A DNA stretch of 29,391 bases from Scytonema sp. UIC 10036 (GCF_009725235.1 NZ_WJFC01000173.1:1-29391); one strand, 5' to 3'. Positions 15,075 to 23,290 are shown, numbered from the stretch's first letter. Program-made: numbers and translations. Notes: a model not told the origin generated them from the sequence alone.

Positions 15075-15181
15075 TGTTCTCATTTTTGATGTTATCCATA
15101 TATACTCCGGTAATTTGCAACAAATATCGTATTTATAATTTTTGTCAAAATCATACAACTTTTCTGCCATTGAAAATATAG
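14681..15181 (+). CDS. XisI-family protein, N-terminally shortened and with a foreign C-terminal tail
   Basis: Residues 8-100 from ATG 14681 show the XisI family pattern: YLVMFIGWRDEVQVYGTLIHIDIKGNEIWIQQDGT, then QQLVEAGVPKSDIVLGYRSPIVRQFTGFGVGV. XisI was first described as a control factor for excision of the fdxN element in Anabaena, together with XisH; most copies have no known link to excision. The usual N-terminal helix (about 20 residues) is replaced by sequence right after the left inverted repeat. The usual stop after the TGFGV segment is missing, so the frame runs through the right repeat to 15181, adding a nonsense tail. There is no XisH gene beside it. It is probably decaying or misregulated. 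Confidence 0.65.
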   Translation: MKLLAVVITVDEGTEIEFITDRSNGHYLVMFIGWRDEVQVYGTLIHIDIKGNEIWIQQDGTNEGIAQQLVEAGVPKSDIVLGYRSPIVRQFTGFGVGVESQSEIQPSPGVGLTVKPNKRRQCWVSFLNPTYVFSFLMLSIYTPVICNKYRIYNFCQNHTTFLPLKI

Positions 15182-15511
15182 AATTTCGATATCGAGTAAC
15201 GATACTATTCTTTTGCAACCTCTTTAAACCAGATGTGTATGTGTTAAATAAAACGTTAACTCCGTTTGGTTAGTTCTTGCAGGGGGAATTGTAGGTTTTG
15301 TAGCAAAATTGTTAACTTAGGTCAAATTGCGCCTGAATCTAATATTTTTGCTTTCAATTCGTGATATATAAATGTTCGTAAATAAAGCAATGTGACTGCG
15401 GCAAAACTGTTAAGCAGCTTAGTCAAGTCACTGAGTATTTGTGCGTGGAAAATTTGTTTCGTAATGAAGACTAGAAAAGGATAGACTTCTGAACACTGTG
15501 GGAATAAGTCA
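15182..15511. promoter_or_regulatory. Upstream region of the phosphate-binding protein gene
   Basis: A 330-base gap without a gene. GTTAA words occur at about 15242, 15253 and 15309 and could be parts of a degenerate Pho box (direct repeats around TTAAC), which would fit control by phosphate starvation. The spacing is not the standard one, so this is only a suggestion. No terminator or RNA gene was seen. Confidence 0.25.
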
Positions 15512-16525
15512 ATGAAAAAATTAGTCAAGTTAGCTTTTGCAATTGGCGCGTTGGCAATAACTACTCATTACTCCATACCAGTCAGTTATTCGCAAACCAC
15601 GTCACAAAAAATTAGCGTTGATGGTTCTAGTACAGTTTATCCAATAACTCAGGCGATCGCAAAAGAATATCAGTCAACCCAAAATAGTAAAGCACAAGTA
15701 ACAGTCAATGTTTCCGGTACGAGCGGTGGTTTTGAACAATTCTGTGCTGGAAAAACAGATATTAGTAACGCTTCGAGACCTATTGCCAAGGAGGAAATGG
15801 AAACTTGTAAGAAAAACAATGTCAGGTATATAGAACTCCCTATTGCTTTTGATGCCCTTAGCATAGTTGTCAACCCACAAAACAATTGGGCAAAAGATAT
15901 TACATTAGCAGAGCTTAAAAAAATTTGGGAACCTGCGGCTCAAGGGAAAATCACCCGTTGGAATCAGGTACGTGCATCTTGGCCCAACCGTCCTTTAAAA
16001 TTGTACGGTCCGGGGAACAAGTCTGGTACTTTTGACTACTTTACAGAGGCGGTTGTCGGCAAATCCAAAGCAAGTCGCAGTGACTACACAGCTAGCGAAG
16101 ACGATGAAGTGTTAGCACAGGGAATCAGTAAAGACGCAGATGCTTTGGGCTACTTTGGCTATGCCTATCTTGAAGAACATAAAGATAAGTTAAAAGCAAT
16201 AGCTGTTGATAGCGGATCTGGACCCGTACTACCATCACGTGAAACTGTAGAAAAAGCCAAGTATCAACCGCTATCGAGACCTTTATTTATTTATGTAAAT
16301 CCTTGGGCTGGTGAAAACAAACAAGCGGTTTACCAGTTTGTCGATTTCTATCTGAAGAAAGCGCCCGTAGTATCAGCTTCTGTGGGCTACGTACCTTTAC
16401 CAGAAGAAGCTTACCGTATCGATTATGTTCACTTCCATAAGGGTAAAGTAGGAACAGTGTTTGGCGGAAAGTCTCAGCTAAACCTGACAATTGGGGAGTT
16501 GTTACGGCAACGAAAAGAGTTTTAA
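15512..16525 (+). CDS. sphX: Periplasmic phosphate-binding protein (SphX/PstS type)
   Basis: A 337-residue protein with an N-terminal signal peptide (MKKLVKLAFAIGALAITTHY..; cleavage likely near residues 27-30). The phosphate-binding loops of PstS-type proteins are present: VDGSSTVYPIT (36-46), VSGTSGGF (67-74) and GPGNKSGTFDYF. The later ASEDDEVLAQGIS and ADALGYFGYAYL segments are also typical. It captures phosphate for the high-affinity Pst transporter. In cyanobacteria SphX is a PstS paralogue induced by phosphate limitation; the symbol is chosen because the sequence and length fit SphX and no pstC, pstA or pstB follow. The gene stands alone and is followed by a palindromic repeat that could end transcription. 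It looks intact. Confidence 0.88.
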   Translation: MKKLVKLAFAIGALAITTHYSIPVSYSQTTSQKISVDGSSTVYPITQAIAKEYQSTQNSKAQVTVNVSGTSGGFEQFCAGKTDISNASRPIAKEEMETCKKNNVRYIELPIAFDALSIVVNPQNNWAKDITLAELKKIWEPAAQGKITRWNQVRASWPNRPLKLYGPGNKSGTFDYFTEAVVGKSKASRSDYTASEDDEVLAQGISKDADALGYFGYAYLEEHKDKLKAIAVDSGSGPVLPSRETVEKAKYQPLSRPLFIYVNPWAGENKQAVYQFVDFYLKKAPVVSASVGYVPLPEEAYRIDYVHFHKGKVGTVFGGKSQLNLTIGELLRQRKEF

Positions 16526-16534
16526 GTCCCCCAC

Positions 16535-16590
16535 CTCGTTCCCAGCCTCAGGCTGGGAATGCCTTCAAGGAGGCGGAGCCTCCTGTGTCA
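16535..16590. repeat. Dispersed palindromic repeat downstream of sphX
   Basis: 16535-16562 is identical to 1697-1724; it is followed by a GGAGGCGGAGCCTCC palindrome. It may serve as a terminator for sphX. The stretch 16591-16735 shows nothing else. Confidence 0.75.
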
Positions 16591-16735
16591 CTCTGTTAAG
16601 TACTTATGTATAAATATTTATATATTTTTTAAAGCAACTGAAATCGCTGTATTCCAGCACTCTCCAGAGTTCAGAGTTTAGAGTTCCCTCTCCCAGTTAG
16701 ATAATTTATTTTGCAAAAGATTGGCTCAATCTCTT

Positions 16736-16845
16736 AGAAGAGTTGACACAAACTCTGGGAATTAAACCGACGAAATTTGTGCGCCGTGGTGAGCGGGTTT
16801 CAAAAAAGCGCGTTCAACCTGTCGATCTGTGGATACTTGAACTTG
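16736..16845 (+). pseudogene. Fragment of a DUF4279 gene
   Basis: A 110-base stretch matching 21878-21987, inside the intact DUF4279 gene, with only about eight differences. It codes for about 37 residues (EELTQTLGIKPTKFVRRGERVSKKRVQPVDLWILEL). The front and rear of the gene are missing. It marks the left side of the segment holding the Panacea pair and the helicase gene, with the intact gene on the right side. Confidence 0.85.
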
Positions 16846-16930
16846 ACTTTTTGGTGTACTACTTTACGTTCATATGTTTGTTATACCAAAAACGGTTTAG
16901 AACCTGACTTTTCAACAATTGTCAACAATC

Positions 16931-16958
16931 GTAGGGGCGCAAGGCCTTGCGCCCCTAC
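16931..16958. repeat. 28-bp perfect palindrome (left of helicase island)
   Basis: GTAGGGGCGCAAGG followed by its exact reverse complement. A near copy with one changed pair lies at 21717-21744 on the other side of the island. It could fold into a terminator-like hairpin, though no T-run follows. The 16959-17111 stretch before the Panacea gene shows only an A+T-rich promoter-like region. Confidence 0.85.
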
Positions 16959-17111
16959 AAATGCTATAAAACCATTCCAAAAAGAACAGTTGCTAACCGT
17001 TTACAGGATATAGTAATTTTGTATTATAATTTGGGTATAGGAGATATTGCGTGTTTAGTTATATATCGTTAAGGCTGGTTTCGGCGCAAAGATCAAATCA
17101 AGGAGGGGACT

Positions 17112-17540
17112 ATGGTAAACGTCCATGATGTGGCATCCTACATTTTAGAGAAAATAGGACCATTAATGGCGATGAAACTTCAAAAACTTGTTTACTACTC
17201 CCAAGCTTGGTCTCTTGTCTGGGATGAGGAACCTCTTTTTCCTGAAAAAATTGAAGCGTGGGCAAACGGTCCTGTAGTACCCGCGTTATACAATAGCCAT
17301 AGGGGTCAATTTAAAGTTTCAGAGTTACCTGAAGGAAATTCTGGCAACCTTACACCAACTCAACGCGAAACTATTGATGAAGTCATTAAGTTTTATGGCA
17401 ATCGTTCTTCTCTGTGGTTAAGCGATCTAACTCACAAAGAAGATCCTTGGATAAATGCTCGTCAAGGATTAATGCTTGGAGAACGTGGGAACCAAGAAAT
17501 TACTCATGCTGCAATGGCAGAATATTACAGCAGTTTGTAA
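17112..17540 (+). CDS. Panacea-domain antitoxin (DUF4065)
   Basis: A 142-residue protein with the Panacea (DUF4065, SocA-like) pattern: VHDVASYILEKIGPLMAMKLQKLVYYSQAWSLVWDEEPLFPEKIEAWANGPVVPALYN, then ETIDEVIKFYGNRSSLWLSDLTHKEDPW. Panacea proteins act as antitoxins for many unrelated toxins (PanA/PanT systems), blocking them by direct binding (family knowledge). The start ATG 17112 is preceded by a strong AAGGAGGGG (17099-17107). The presumed toxin gene begins 8 bases after the stop, a typical operon. The pair lies immediately before the large helicase gene on the same strand. Confidence 0.9.
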   Translation: MVNVHDVASYILEKIGPLMAMKLQKLVYYSQAWSLVWDEEPLFPEKIEAWANGPVVPALYNSHRGQFKVSELPEGNSGNLTPTQRETIDEVIKFYGNRSSLWLSDLTHKEDPWINARQGLMLGERGNQEITHAAMAEYYSSL

Positions 17541-17547
17541 TTAAGCC

Positions 17548-17994
17548 ATGAGTAAAAATAAAAAGCCAAAAACAAAAGTTAATCCCTCTTCTGCTAAGCA
17601 ACCTAAAATAGCTTCCTCACCAAATAGCTTTTATAATATGAATCCGTCTTGGCGTATTTCTAGACTTGAAATGCTAGGTCCCTATGGTTGGCACAAGTTA
17701 GACACCAAGACGCTTCTTCATGTTAAGGACAAACTTGCTTCTTTTGAAACTATGACTTGGGCAGAAATTCTTGTGAGTGGTAAAAAATTTAATCATTTAG
17801 TAAATGTCAATGATTTGTGTTCAATAGCTCAAGCACGTTTAAGTGAAATTGGACAAGATGATATAGATGAACTTGTTTCACTCCGGCTTTCAGGAAAAGA
17901 AAGAGTATGGGGAATTCTAGATTTAGGTGTATTGACTCTTTTGTGGTGGGATCCAGAACATGAAGTTTGCCCGTCTATTCTCAAAAACACATGA
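17548..17994 (+). CDS. Putative PanT-type toxin with RelE-like features
   Basis: A 148-residue protein. The first 30 residues are a lysine- and serine-rich tail of low complexity. The rest has WRISRLEMLGPYGWHKLD, MTWAEIL, VNDLCSIAQARLSEIGQDDIDELVSLRLSGKERVWGI (112-123 like the RelE-fold strand with a basic RxxG) and LLWWDPEHEVCPS. I see this arrangement as a RelE-like fold that may cleave or bind RNA at the ribosome. Being the second gene after a Panacea antitoxin, with only 7 bases between, supports a toxin role. Toxicity has not been shown here; the fold is inferred from pattern only. Confidence 0.7.
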   Translation: MSKNKKPKTKVNPSSAKQPKIASSPNSFYNMNPSWRISRLEMLGPYGWHKLDTKTLLHVKDKLASFETMTWAEILVSGKKFNHLVNVNDLCSIAQARLSEIGQDDIDELVSLRLSGKERVWGILDLGVLTLLWWDPEHEVCPSILKNT

Positions 17995-18045
17995 TTTACT
18001 TCTGATGTTTGAACGTATATTTATAAAATATAATTTTCTCATGAT

Positions 18046-21000
18046 ATGACCTTTAATATAGCTGAAGAATTAGGGCGTTTGTTTGAAGTTGGATTCAATA
18101 TTGGGATTCTTGCCTATATAAAAGAGAAGCAAATTAAACACAATTTTGGGAACTTGTATCTTCAGGAACTACAGCAACTCAAGTTTCCTAAAATGTTAAA
18201 ACAGATTCTTAGTAAGATAGTTGGTTCTTTAGAGAGAGAAATTGTCGAAAAGTGGAGCATCTTTTTTCTACAAAAAGGATTTTTTTGTGGATTAAACTTT
18301 TTTGGAGAATATATTAGAGCTATAGACTGGGATAAGCCAAATAAATTAAGAAATCTAGAAATATTGTATCATCAATGTAAGTTTAGCGGTGATAACAGTA
18401 TAGGAACTTACGAAAATAAAAATACAGAACAGTGGTTTAAGGAAGTCTTGCGCCAGTTTGACGCATTGAAAGAAGAAGATATGGATCGCTGCATTGAACA
18501 ATATGTCTGGAAGGAATTAAATCTGGGAAAAAAAGGGGAGTTTATCAATGCAGATACTCTTATTTTGCTACGTAACCGGAAGCAGGTAAAAATTTTGTGT
18601 GTTGATTTATCTGTTTTTTCTATCAGGACAGAGGAAGAAGTCAAAAATTTAGATTATGTGGAAATTATCCGACGTTTGTTGCTCGGAGATATTAATTACC
18701 TACGCTCAAAAAGTGTTTTTTCTCAATTAAATATAGATACAGAATCTTTAGAGTTGGATTTTTCAGAAGATTTAAAGAGCTATTTTACAGCTTTTAAGTA
18801 TAAAGATAAAGAGAGCTCTAAGCTCATTCAAGCAGCAGGTTATCTTCATAGTTTTTATAAATTTTTAAAAGAAAACAACATTTTGCCAGAAGAAGCATCA
18901 GTGGTATTGCATGCAGTAGGATATAGCGATCGCGGATTAAGCACAATGTCTGTCCGCCCAGACAATTTAGCTATTTTAAAAAATTGTTATGAAATTTATA
19001 AAAATGATGTCAGTGGGAAAGAAATTAGCACGGCTCGTCTGCAAGTTTTCAATCAAATTAAGCGAAGTGCATATAAAAGCTTTACCGATGGAAAAAACTT
19101 TGTAGATCGGCTTTTAGAAATTCAACCAAATCAAACAAATATTATTACCCATCAAGAGCAAATCAATGGATTTTTCAATTCAGTCGGTAAGGTTCCTGAT
19201 GAACTGGTAAATCAATTAGGATTATCAGAGAGTTTAAACTTGAGAAAAGCCCATGCAGAACTGATAACAAAAGCTCTTGGCTCTAATGTTACTTATTTAT
19301 TTTTAACAGGAAATCCCGGTATTGGTAAAACCACAGCAATTGTAAATTTTCTAAAAAAACATATCAATGATGGTTTTCTCTTCTTTTACGTTAGCCCCAG
19401 AACACAAGTAAACTTGGATATTATCGAGAAATTTAAAGACCAAAATTCTCAGAAATTGTGTGATGATAGAATATTCGCTCTCAATACACATAACACTATC
19501 ATTTCAAATAACTCTGGAGAATATACTGTTCAATACCTTTGGAATCGCCAACAGGGAGATTTTTCTTCACAGTCTGTAAACTTCCGCGATAGAAGAAATC
19601 CGAATTTACGCGGAAAACGTTCCAATAAAATCAAGAGACAGACAGAGGATTCGCTTCAAGATATGGAGCAGAAAGGGAGGGGTGTTTTGAATAGTATGTG
19701 CGAAGCTGTATCTATAATTATAGAGAGTGGACGTTCCAATAATATTGTAGCTACGGTTGCAATACAGTCTTTAAAGAAGACTTATACAGATGACACTTTA
19801 AAACATTTTGAGAAAATTTTTAGAAGTGCTGTTAACAAAAAAGAAAATAAAGTTATTCCAGAGAGAATGAAAAACATTTCTCGGAAAATCAAGCATCTGT
19901 TTATTATGATAGATGAAATCACTGGAGATGACAGTGGAGTAGAGTTTTTAGATGGGATAGGTAAAATATTAACAAATTATAATTTGATGCTTCCCGAATA
20001 CGGATTTAACACCAAAGTCATTGTAGCTGATGCTTCAATTGTTGATGAAAATATTATCAACCAACACCTTGCTGATAAATCACCCGAACCTAATAAAATA
20101 TATTTTCGCAAGGCTTCAGATGAGTTTCAACCTCTGATGTTAAAACAGTTTAAATTTAAACATTTGCCAGCAACTCTTATTAATGCGAATTCCTATCCTG
20201 CTCGTAGTTTATCTATTACCTATAAAGTCGTGGTGGAATCTTCTCAATTTAATGAGGAGTTACGTCTTCAGCAAAAGCAGAATTTCATAAAAAGCTTGCA
20301 ATTCGAAATTTTTCGAGATATAAAAATTCTGTTAAACAATCCTGACGTTGAGCAAGCAATCGTTTATATTCAAGATAAGCAAAGATTGGCTCAATTAATT
20401 GACAGAATTAAAGAGCAACAGGAAGATTTTCAGCTATTCCAAGATTACTTAGAAATACACGCCAATATTCCCGAAGAAGAAAAAGAACAGATTAATAAAT
20501 ATAAAAATGATGTCAAAATTATTTTTATGACAGCTTCTGGAAGTAGAGGATTATCTTTTCCCAAAGCAAAACATATTCTTGTGGAAATTCCCAGCTTTCA
20601 AATTGAAAAGAACCTCATGGAAGTCATTCAGGTGATTTATAGAGGACGTGGGGATGATGAAATTGACAATCAAGATAAGGAACTCATTTTTTACTTAGCA
20701 GAACGTTCGGTTTACTATCAAGATGAACTTCAAAATCAGCAGTTATCCATACAGGAAAGCGTACTCAATCTTTTAAATATATTGTTGATTCTAAAAGCTT
20801 CGATAATGACCAGGATTTTCGGTTCTGGCAAAATTGGCAGAAGTCATTTTATTATTATTCCGATAGGTGGCAAATCTGTATTTGCTGTAGGTGCAACTTT
20901 TTCAGAACAAATGGCAAATCTCATCAGTGAGCTTAAGCAGGTACATAGGAGAAATCCAAGCGATATTTTAGTAGAGAGTGTTTACACGCAATTACAACAA

Positions 21001-21696
21001 TTGTTTAGTCAGGCAGAATTTGTGCTTAGAGATACTACGGAATCTAATTATTTGGATTTACGCAAGTCTTTTAATAACCAGTTTTCTCAGATTTGTAGCA
21101 GTCTTGATAAGTTATTAGATTTTGGAAAAATTGAACTGGGTTATATTAGTGGAAGCTTATTAGTTGTTCCTATTCCAGAAAATGTTTTAGAGGAAACTTA
21201 CCAGATGTCAATGCTGGATATTGCTAACTATGCTAATGAAGATTTGTGGCGGAAAATGCAGTATATTAGTTACAGTAAATCTTATCCAGAAAGTTTGCGC
21301 TCTGCTATTAAGGATGCGATTGAGTTAGCGAACAAACTTAGAGATGGCGTTGATAGAACACAAAAGTTCGAGCAGAGTAGCAAGTGTTTAGATCGGTATT
21401 ATGCTTTTCCTTTATTTGCATTTATGAGCGGTAAAGCTATGAGTGAATATTTTTCGAGCAATCCAGAAGAACCAAAAAATGAGTCTTTTCGCGAGATTCT
21501 TGCTACCTATATTCGGACGCTCTATTCTGTAGGGAATATTTTCCCCATCGGTCACAATTATCAAGATTTTCCTTTTGTTGTCTTTAGAAGTTATAGTTTG
21601 GAGGAAATGAGGCAAAAGATTTTTACAGACAAATATTTGTTGAGTTCTAATGAGTTAAATGTTATTAATTTGATTCTTTCAAAAGAAACAGTGTGA
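18046..21696 (+). CDS. Giant helicase-like protein with unrecognised N-terminal region
   Basis: A 1216-residue protein. The C-terminal two-thirds has superfamily 2 helicase-type motifs: Walker A GNPGIGKT (422-429), Walker B IMIDE (D623-E624), motif III-like VIVADASI, motif V TASGSRGLSF (829-838) and motif VI QVIYRGRG (862-869) with arginine-finger candidates R866/R868. The insert between motifs I and II is unusually long. The first 400 residues match nothing I know; FINADTLILL (166-175) followed by ILCVDLSVFS (183-192) faintly recalls a PD-(D/E)xK nuclease core with the lysine replaced by serine. The final 300 residues are helical. It follows the PanA/PanT pair by about 50 bases on the same strand; whether the three form one system is unknown. 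The gene is A+T-rich like the 1856-4918 gene. Confidence 0.8.
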   Translation: MTFNIAEELGRLFEVGFNIGILAYIKEKQIKHNFGNLYLQELQQLKFPKMLKQILSKIVGSLEREIVEKWSIFFLQKGFFCGLNFFGEYIRAIDWDKPNKLRNLEILYHQCKFSGDNSIGTYENKNTEQWFKEVLRQFDALKEEDMDRCIEQYVWKELNLGKKGEFINADTLILLRNRKQVKILCVDLSVFSIRTEEEVKNLDYVEIIRRLLLGDINYLRSKSVFSQLNIDTESLELDFSEDLKSYFTAFKYKDKESSKLIQAAGYLHSFYKFLKENNILPEEASVVLHAVGYSDRGLSTMSVRPDNLAILKNCYEIYKNDVSGKEISTARLQVFNQIKRSAYKSFTDGKNFVDRLLEIQPNQTNIITHQEQINGFFNSVGKVPDELVNQLGLSESLNLRKAHAELITKALGSNVTYLFLTGNPGIGKTTAIVNFLKKHINDGFLFFYVSPRTQVNLDIIEKFKDQNSQKLCDDRIFALNTHNTIISNNSGEYTVQYLWNRQQGDFSSQSVNFRDRRNPNLRGKRSNKIKRQTEDSLQDMEQKGRGVLNSMCEAVSIIIESGRSNNIVATVAIQSLKKTYTDDTLKHFEKIFRSAVNKKENKVIPERMKNISRKIKHLFIMIDEITGDDSGVEFLDGIGKILTNYNLMLPEYGFNTKVIVADASIVDENIINQHLADKSPEPNKIYFRKASDEFQPLMLKQFKFKHLPATLINANSYPARSLSITYKVVVESSQFNEELRLQQKQNFIKSLQFEIFRDIKILLNNPDVEQAIVYIQDKQRLAQLIDRIKEQQEDFQLFQDYLEIHANIPEEEKEQINKYKNDVKIIFMTASGSRGLSFPKAKHILVEIPSFQIEKNLMEVIQVIYRGRGDDEIDNQDKELIFYLAERSVYYQDELQNQQLSIQESVLNLLNILLILKASIMTRIFGSGKIGRSHFIIIPIGGKSVFAVGATFSEQMANLISELKQVHRRNPSDILVESVYTQLQQLFSQAEFVLRDTTESNYLDLRKSFNNQFSQICSSLDKLLDFGKIELGYISGSLLVVPIPENVLEETYQMSMLDIANYANEDLWRKMQYISYSKSYPESLRSAIKDAIELANKLRDGVDRTQKFEQSSKCLDRYYAFPLFAFMSGKAMSEYFSSNPEEPKNESFREILATYIRTLYSVGNIFPIGHNYQDFPFVVFRSYSLEEMRQKIFTDKYLLSSNELNVINLILSKETV

Positions 21697-21716
21697 ATTT
21701 TGCATCAGATACAGGC

Positions 21717-21744
21717 GTAGGGGCGCAATGCGTTGCGCCCCTAC
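21717..21744. repeat. 28-bp near-perfect palindrome (right of helicase island)
   Basis: Same family as 16931-16958: GTAGGGGCGCAATG followed by its reverse complement with one mismatched pair. It starts 20 bases after the stop codon of the helicase gene and may serve as its terminator. Confidence 0.85.
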
Positions 21745-21827
21745 TTGAATTGGCAGAAGAATTTTTGGATAGATAATATGTTTAATGCATAATTTTGATT
21801 TTCCAAGACGTTATAGAGGTGGATAAG

Positions 21828-22289
21828 GTGAGTACAACCCAAATATCTTTACGACTGGGAGGCGATCTCCCTTCTTCAGAAGAGTTGACACAAACTTTAG
21901 GAATTAAACCGACTAAATTTGTGCGCCGTGGTGAGCGGGTTTCAAAAAAGCGAGTTCAACCTGTGGATCTATGGATACTCGAACTTGCCGAATTTGATAC
22001 TGATAGTACTGAGGAAGAGAGAGATAGCCAAATGCTACAAGTTGCTATTACATTACAAAAAATTTCATCTAATCTCGCAATACTCGATCGCACTAATTGC
22101 AACGCTGATTTGTACATTAGCACTATTCGAGAAGAAGACCAGGGTGGGTTAACATTACCCCCAGAACTGGTTGCGGCTACTGCATCTGCTGGGTTATCTA
22201 TCCAAATATCCATCCTTGTTATGCTGGATGACTACTTAGAACCAGAACCTGGTTCTTCATTATCTACCACTATGGTAGTTGACAGTTAA
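21828..22289 (+). CDS. DUF4279 domain protein
   Basis: A 153-residue protein from GTG 21828, chosen because GAGGTGG lies just upstream (21815-21821); an in-frame TTG at 21795 would add 11 residues but has no ribosome binding site. The DUF4279 pattern is present: QISLRLGGDLPSSEELTQTLGIKPTKFVRRGER, then VQPVDLWILEL and, in the C-terminal half, DLYISTIREEDQGGLTLPPELVAATASAGLSIQISILVML. The function of DUF4279 is unknown; members are common beside immunity or toxin genes in many bacteria. A 110-bp internal piece was copied to 16736-16845. Confidence 0.8.
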   Translation: MSTTQISLRLGGDLPSSEELTQTLGIKPTKFVRRGERVSKKRVQPVDLWILELAEFDTDSTEEERDSQMLQVAITLQKISSNLAILDRTNCNADLYISTIREEDQGGLTLPPELVAATASAGLSIQISILVMLDDYLEPEPGSSLSTTMVVDS

Positions 22290-22335
22290 GCTAAAAGCAC
22301 CATCTCAACCTTAATCGAGCAGCCCGGTAACTGTT

Positions 22336-22545
22336 TTGAATAAAGTAATCAAGCGTGGTACTACGTTAAAAGAAAAACCAGAGGAGCGGTTCCATCATAA
22401 AAAACTGACATTACTGCATCATGGAGCGTTACAGACACCACGCTTACCTATGCCATTATACGGTTCCGATCGCATGGCTTACTTACGGTTAAAAGGGATT
22501 TATCCCTCGAATATGCTGGAAGGCGATCGCCAGTTTTGGCTGTAG
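22336..22545 (+). CDS. Doubtful small open frame after the DUF4279 gene
   Basis: A 69-codon frame from a TTG. The predicted peptide is basic (MNKVIKRGTTLKEKPEERFHHKKL) and ends with MAYLRLKGIYPSNMLEGDRQFWL. I recognise no family and see no ribosome binding site. It contains a HIP1 site. It may be a gene remnant or chance; the rest of the 22290-22602 gap shows nothing. Confidence 0.2.
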   Translation: MNKVIKRGTTLKEKPEERFHHKKLTLLHHGALQTPRLPMPLYGSDRMAYLRLKGIYPSNMLEGDRQFWL

Positions 22546-22602
22546 TTGCACACCATTTCTGAAAGCCTTACCTTTAGGGAGCATCCCAATATTAAACAAA
22601 GT

Positions 22603-23187
22603 TTAGTGTTGATCTTTGTTATTGGCAACCTCTACTTGATTTTCATAGTTAGAGTATATTAAGTTTTTTGTTCCTTTACTACTAAGAAGTTTTTTCATTT
22701 GTTCACTTTTAGTTTTTTCACCTAGAAAATAGGTTAATGTTGCAATCACCAAGGCAACACTCAATCCAAAGGGCAAGATTTCTCTTCCACTCTCCCACCT
22801 CACTGCCTGTCCAAGGAACACAACACCTAAGATCACTACCACAACACTGGCAAGCTTATTTTTAAGGTCATCAATGCTACGAATCTCTAACCAGGCAGGC
22901 ACCTTGACGCGATTGTCAATAAAAAGTTCATAGAGTCCCAACGCTGCAATGTAGAAAACTGTTGCAAGGAGAAACACATCAATGATTTCAATAAACGATA
23001 TAATCATTATCTTTGCTTCTTTGCTAGATACATTACCTACGCCGAGCGCGATACCGATTGTGGTGACAGTTTGAACAGCGCCGTATACTAAGAGTGTAAA
23101 CCCTGCCAATAATAAACAAATGACAGGAAGTAGAATCGATACTTGACAGCCAAGAAAAATCTTCTGAACGATATTTCTCAAAAGCAT
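22603..23187 (-). CDS. YqhA/UPF0114-family membrane protein
   Basis: A 194-residue integral membrane protein of the YqhA (UPF0114) family. Hydrophobic segments lie at about residues 15-40, 62-90, 113-130 and 140-155. The family signature ATVFYIAALGLYELFID, followed by VPAWLEIRSIDDLKNKLASVVVVILGVVFLGQAV, is clear. The function of the family is not firmly known; it sits in the inner membrane. The C-terminal tail (KSEQMKKLLSSKGTKNLIYSNYENQ) is polar and probably cytosolic. The gene stands alone on the minus strand, with ATG 23187 as the natural start. It looks intact. Confidence 0.85.
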   Translation of the reverse strand: MLLRNIVQKIFLGCQVSILLPVICLLLAGFTLLVYGAVQTVTTIGIALGVGNVSSKEAKIMIISFIEIIDVFLLATVFYIAALGLYELFIDNRVKVPAWLEIRSIDDLKNKLASVVVVILGVVFLGQAVRWESGREILPFGLSVALVIATLTYFLGEKTKSEQMKKLLSSKGTKNLIYSNYENQVEVANNKDQH

Positions 23188-23290
23188 ATTATTAATCTCT
23201 TTACTCCAAAACCTTGTTATCTGAGATTTTCAGCGTTTGTAACAATTGGGTGACAAACGCGATCTAATATTTGAGGAAGGTAGATGGATA

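Noticed and set aside
13602..15181. XisH partner for XisI among the upstream genes
   Set aside because: The DUF4365 protein has a nuclease-like core, but its sequence is not that of XisH, and another gene and an inverted repeat lie between.
15322..15528. Minus-strand open frame upstream of sphX
   Set aside because: It overlaps the sphX start and shows no protein-like conservation; more likely promoter sequence.
16718..16732. 15-bp match to the helicase gene near 20383-20397
   Set aside because: A match of this length is expected by chance in a window of this size, so no scar is claimed.
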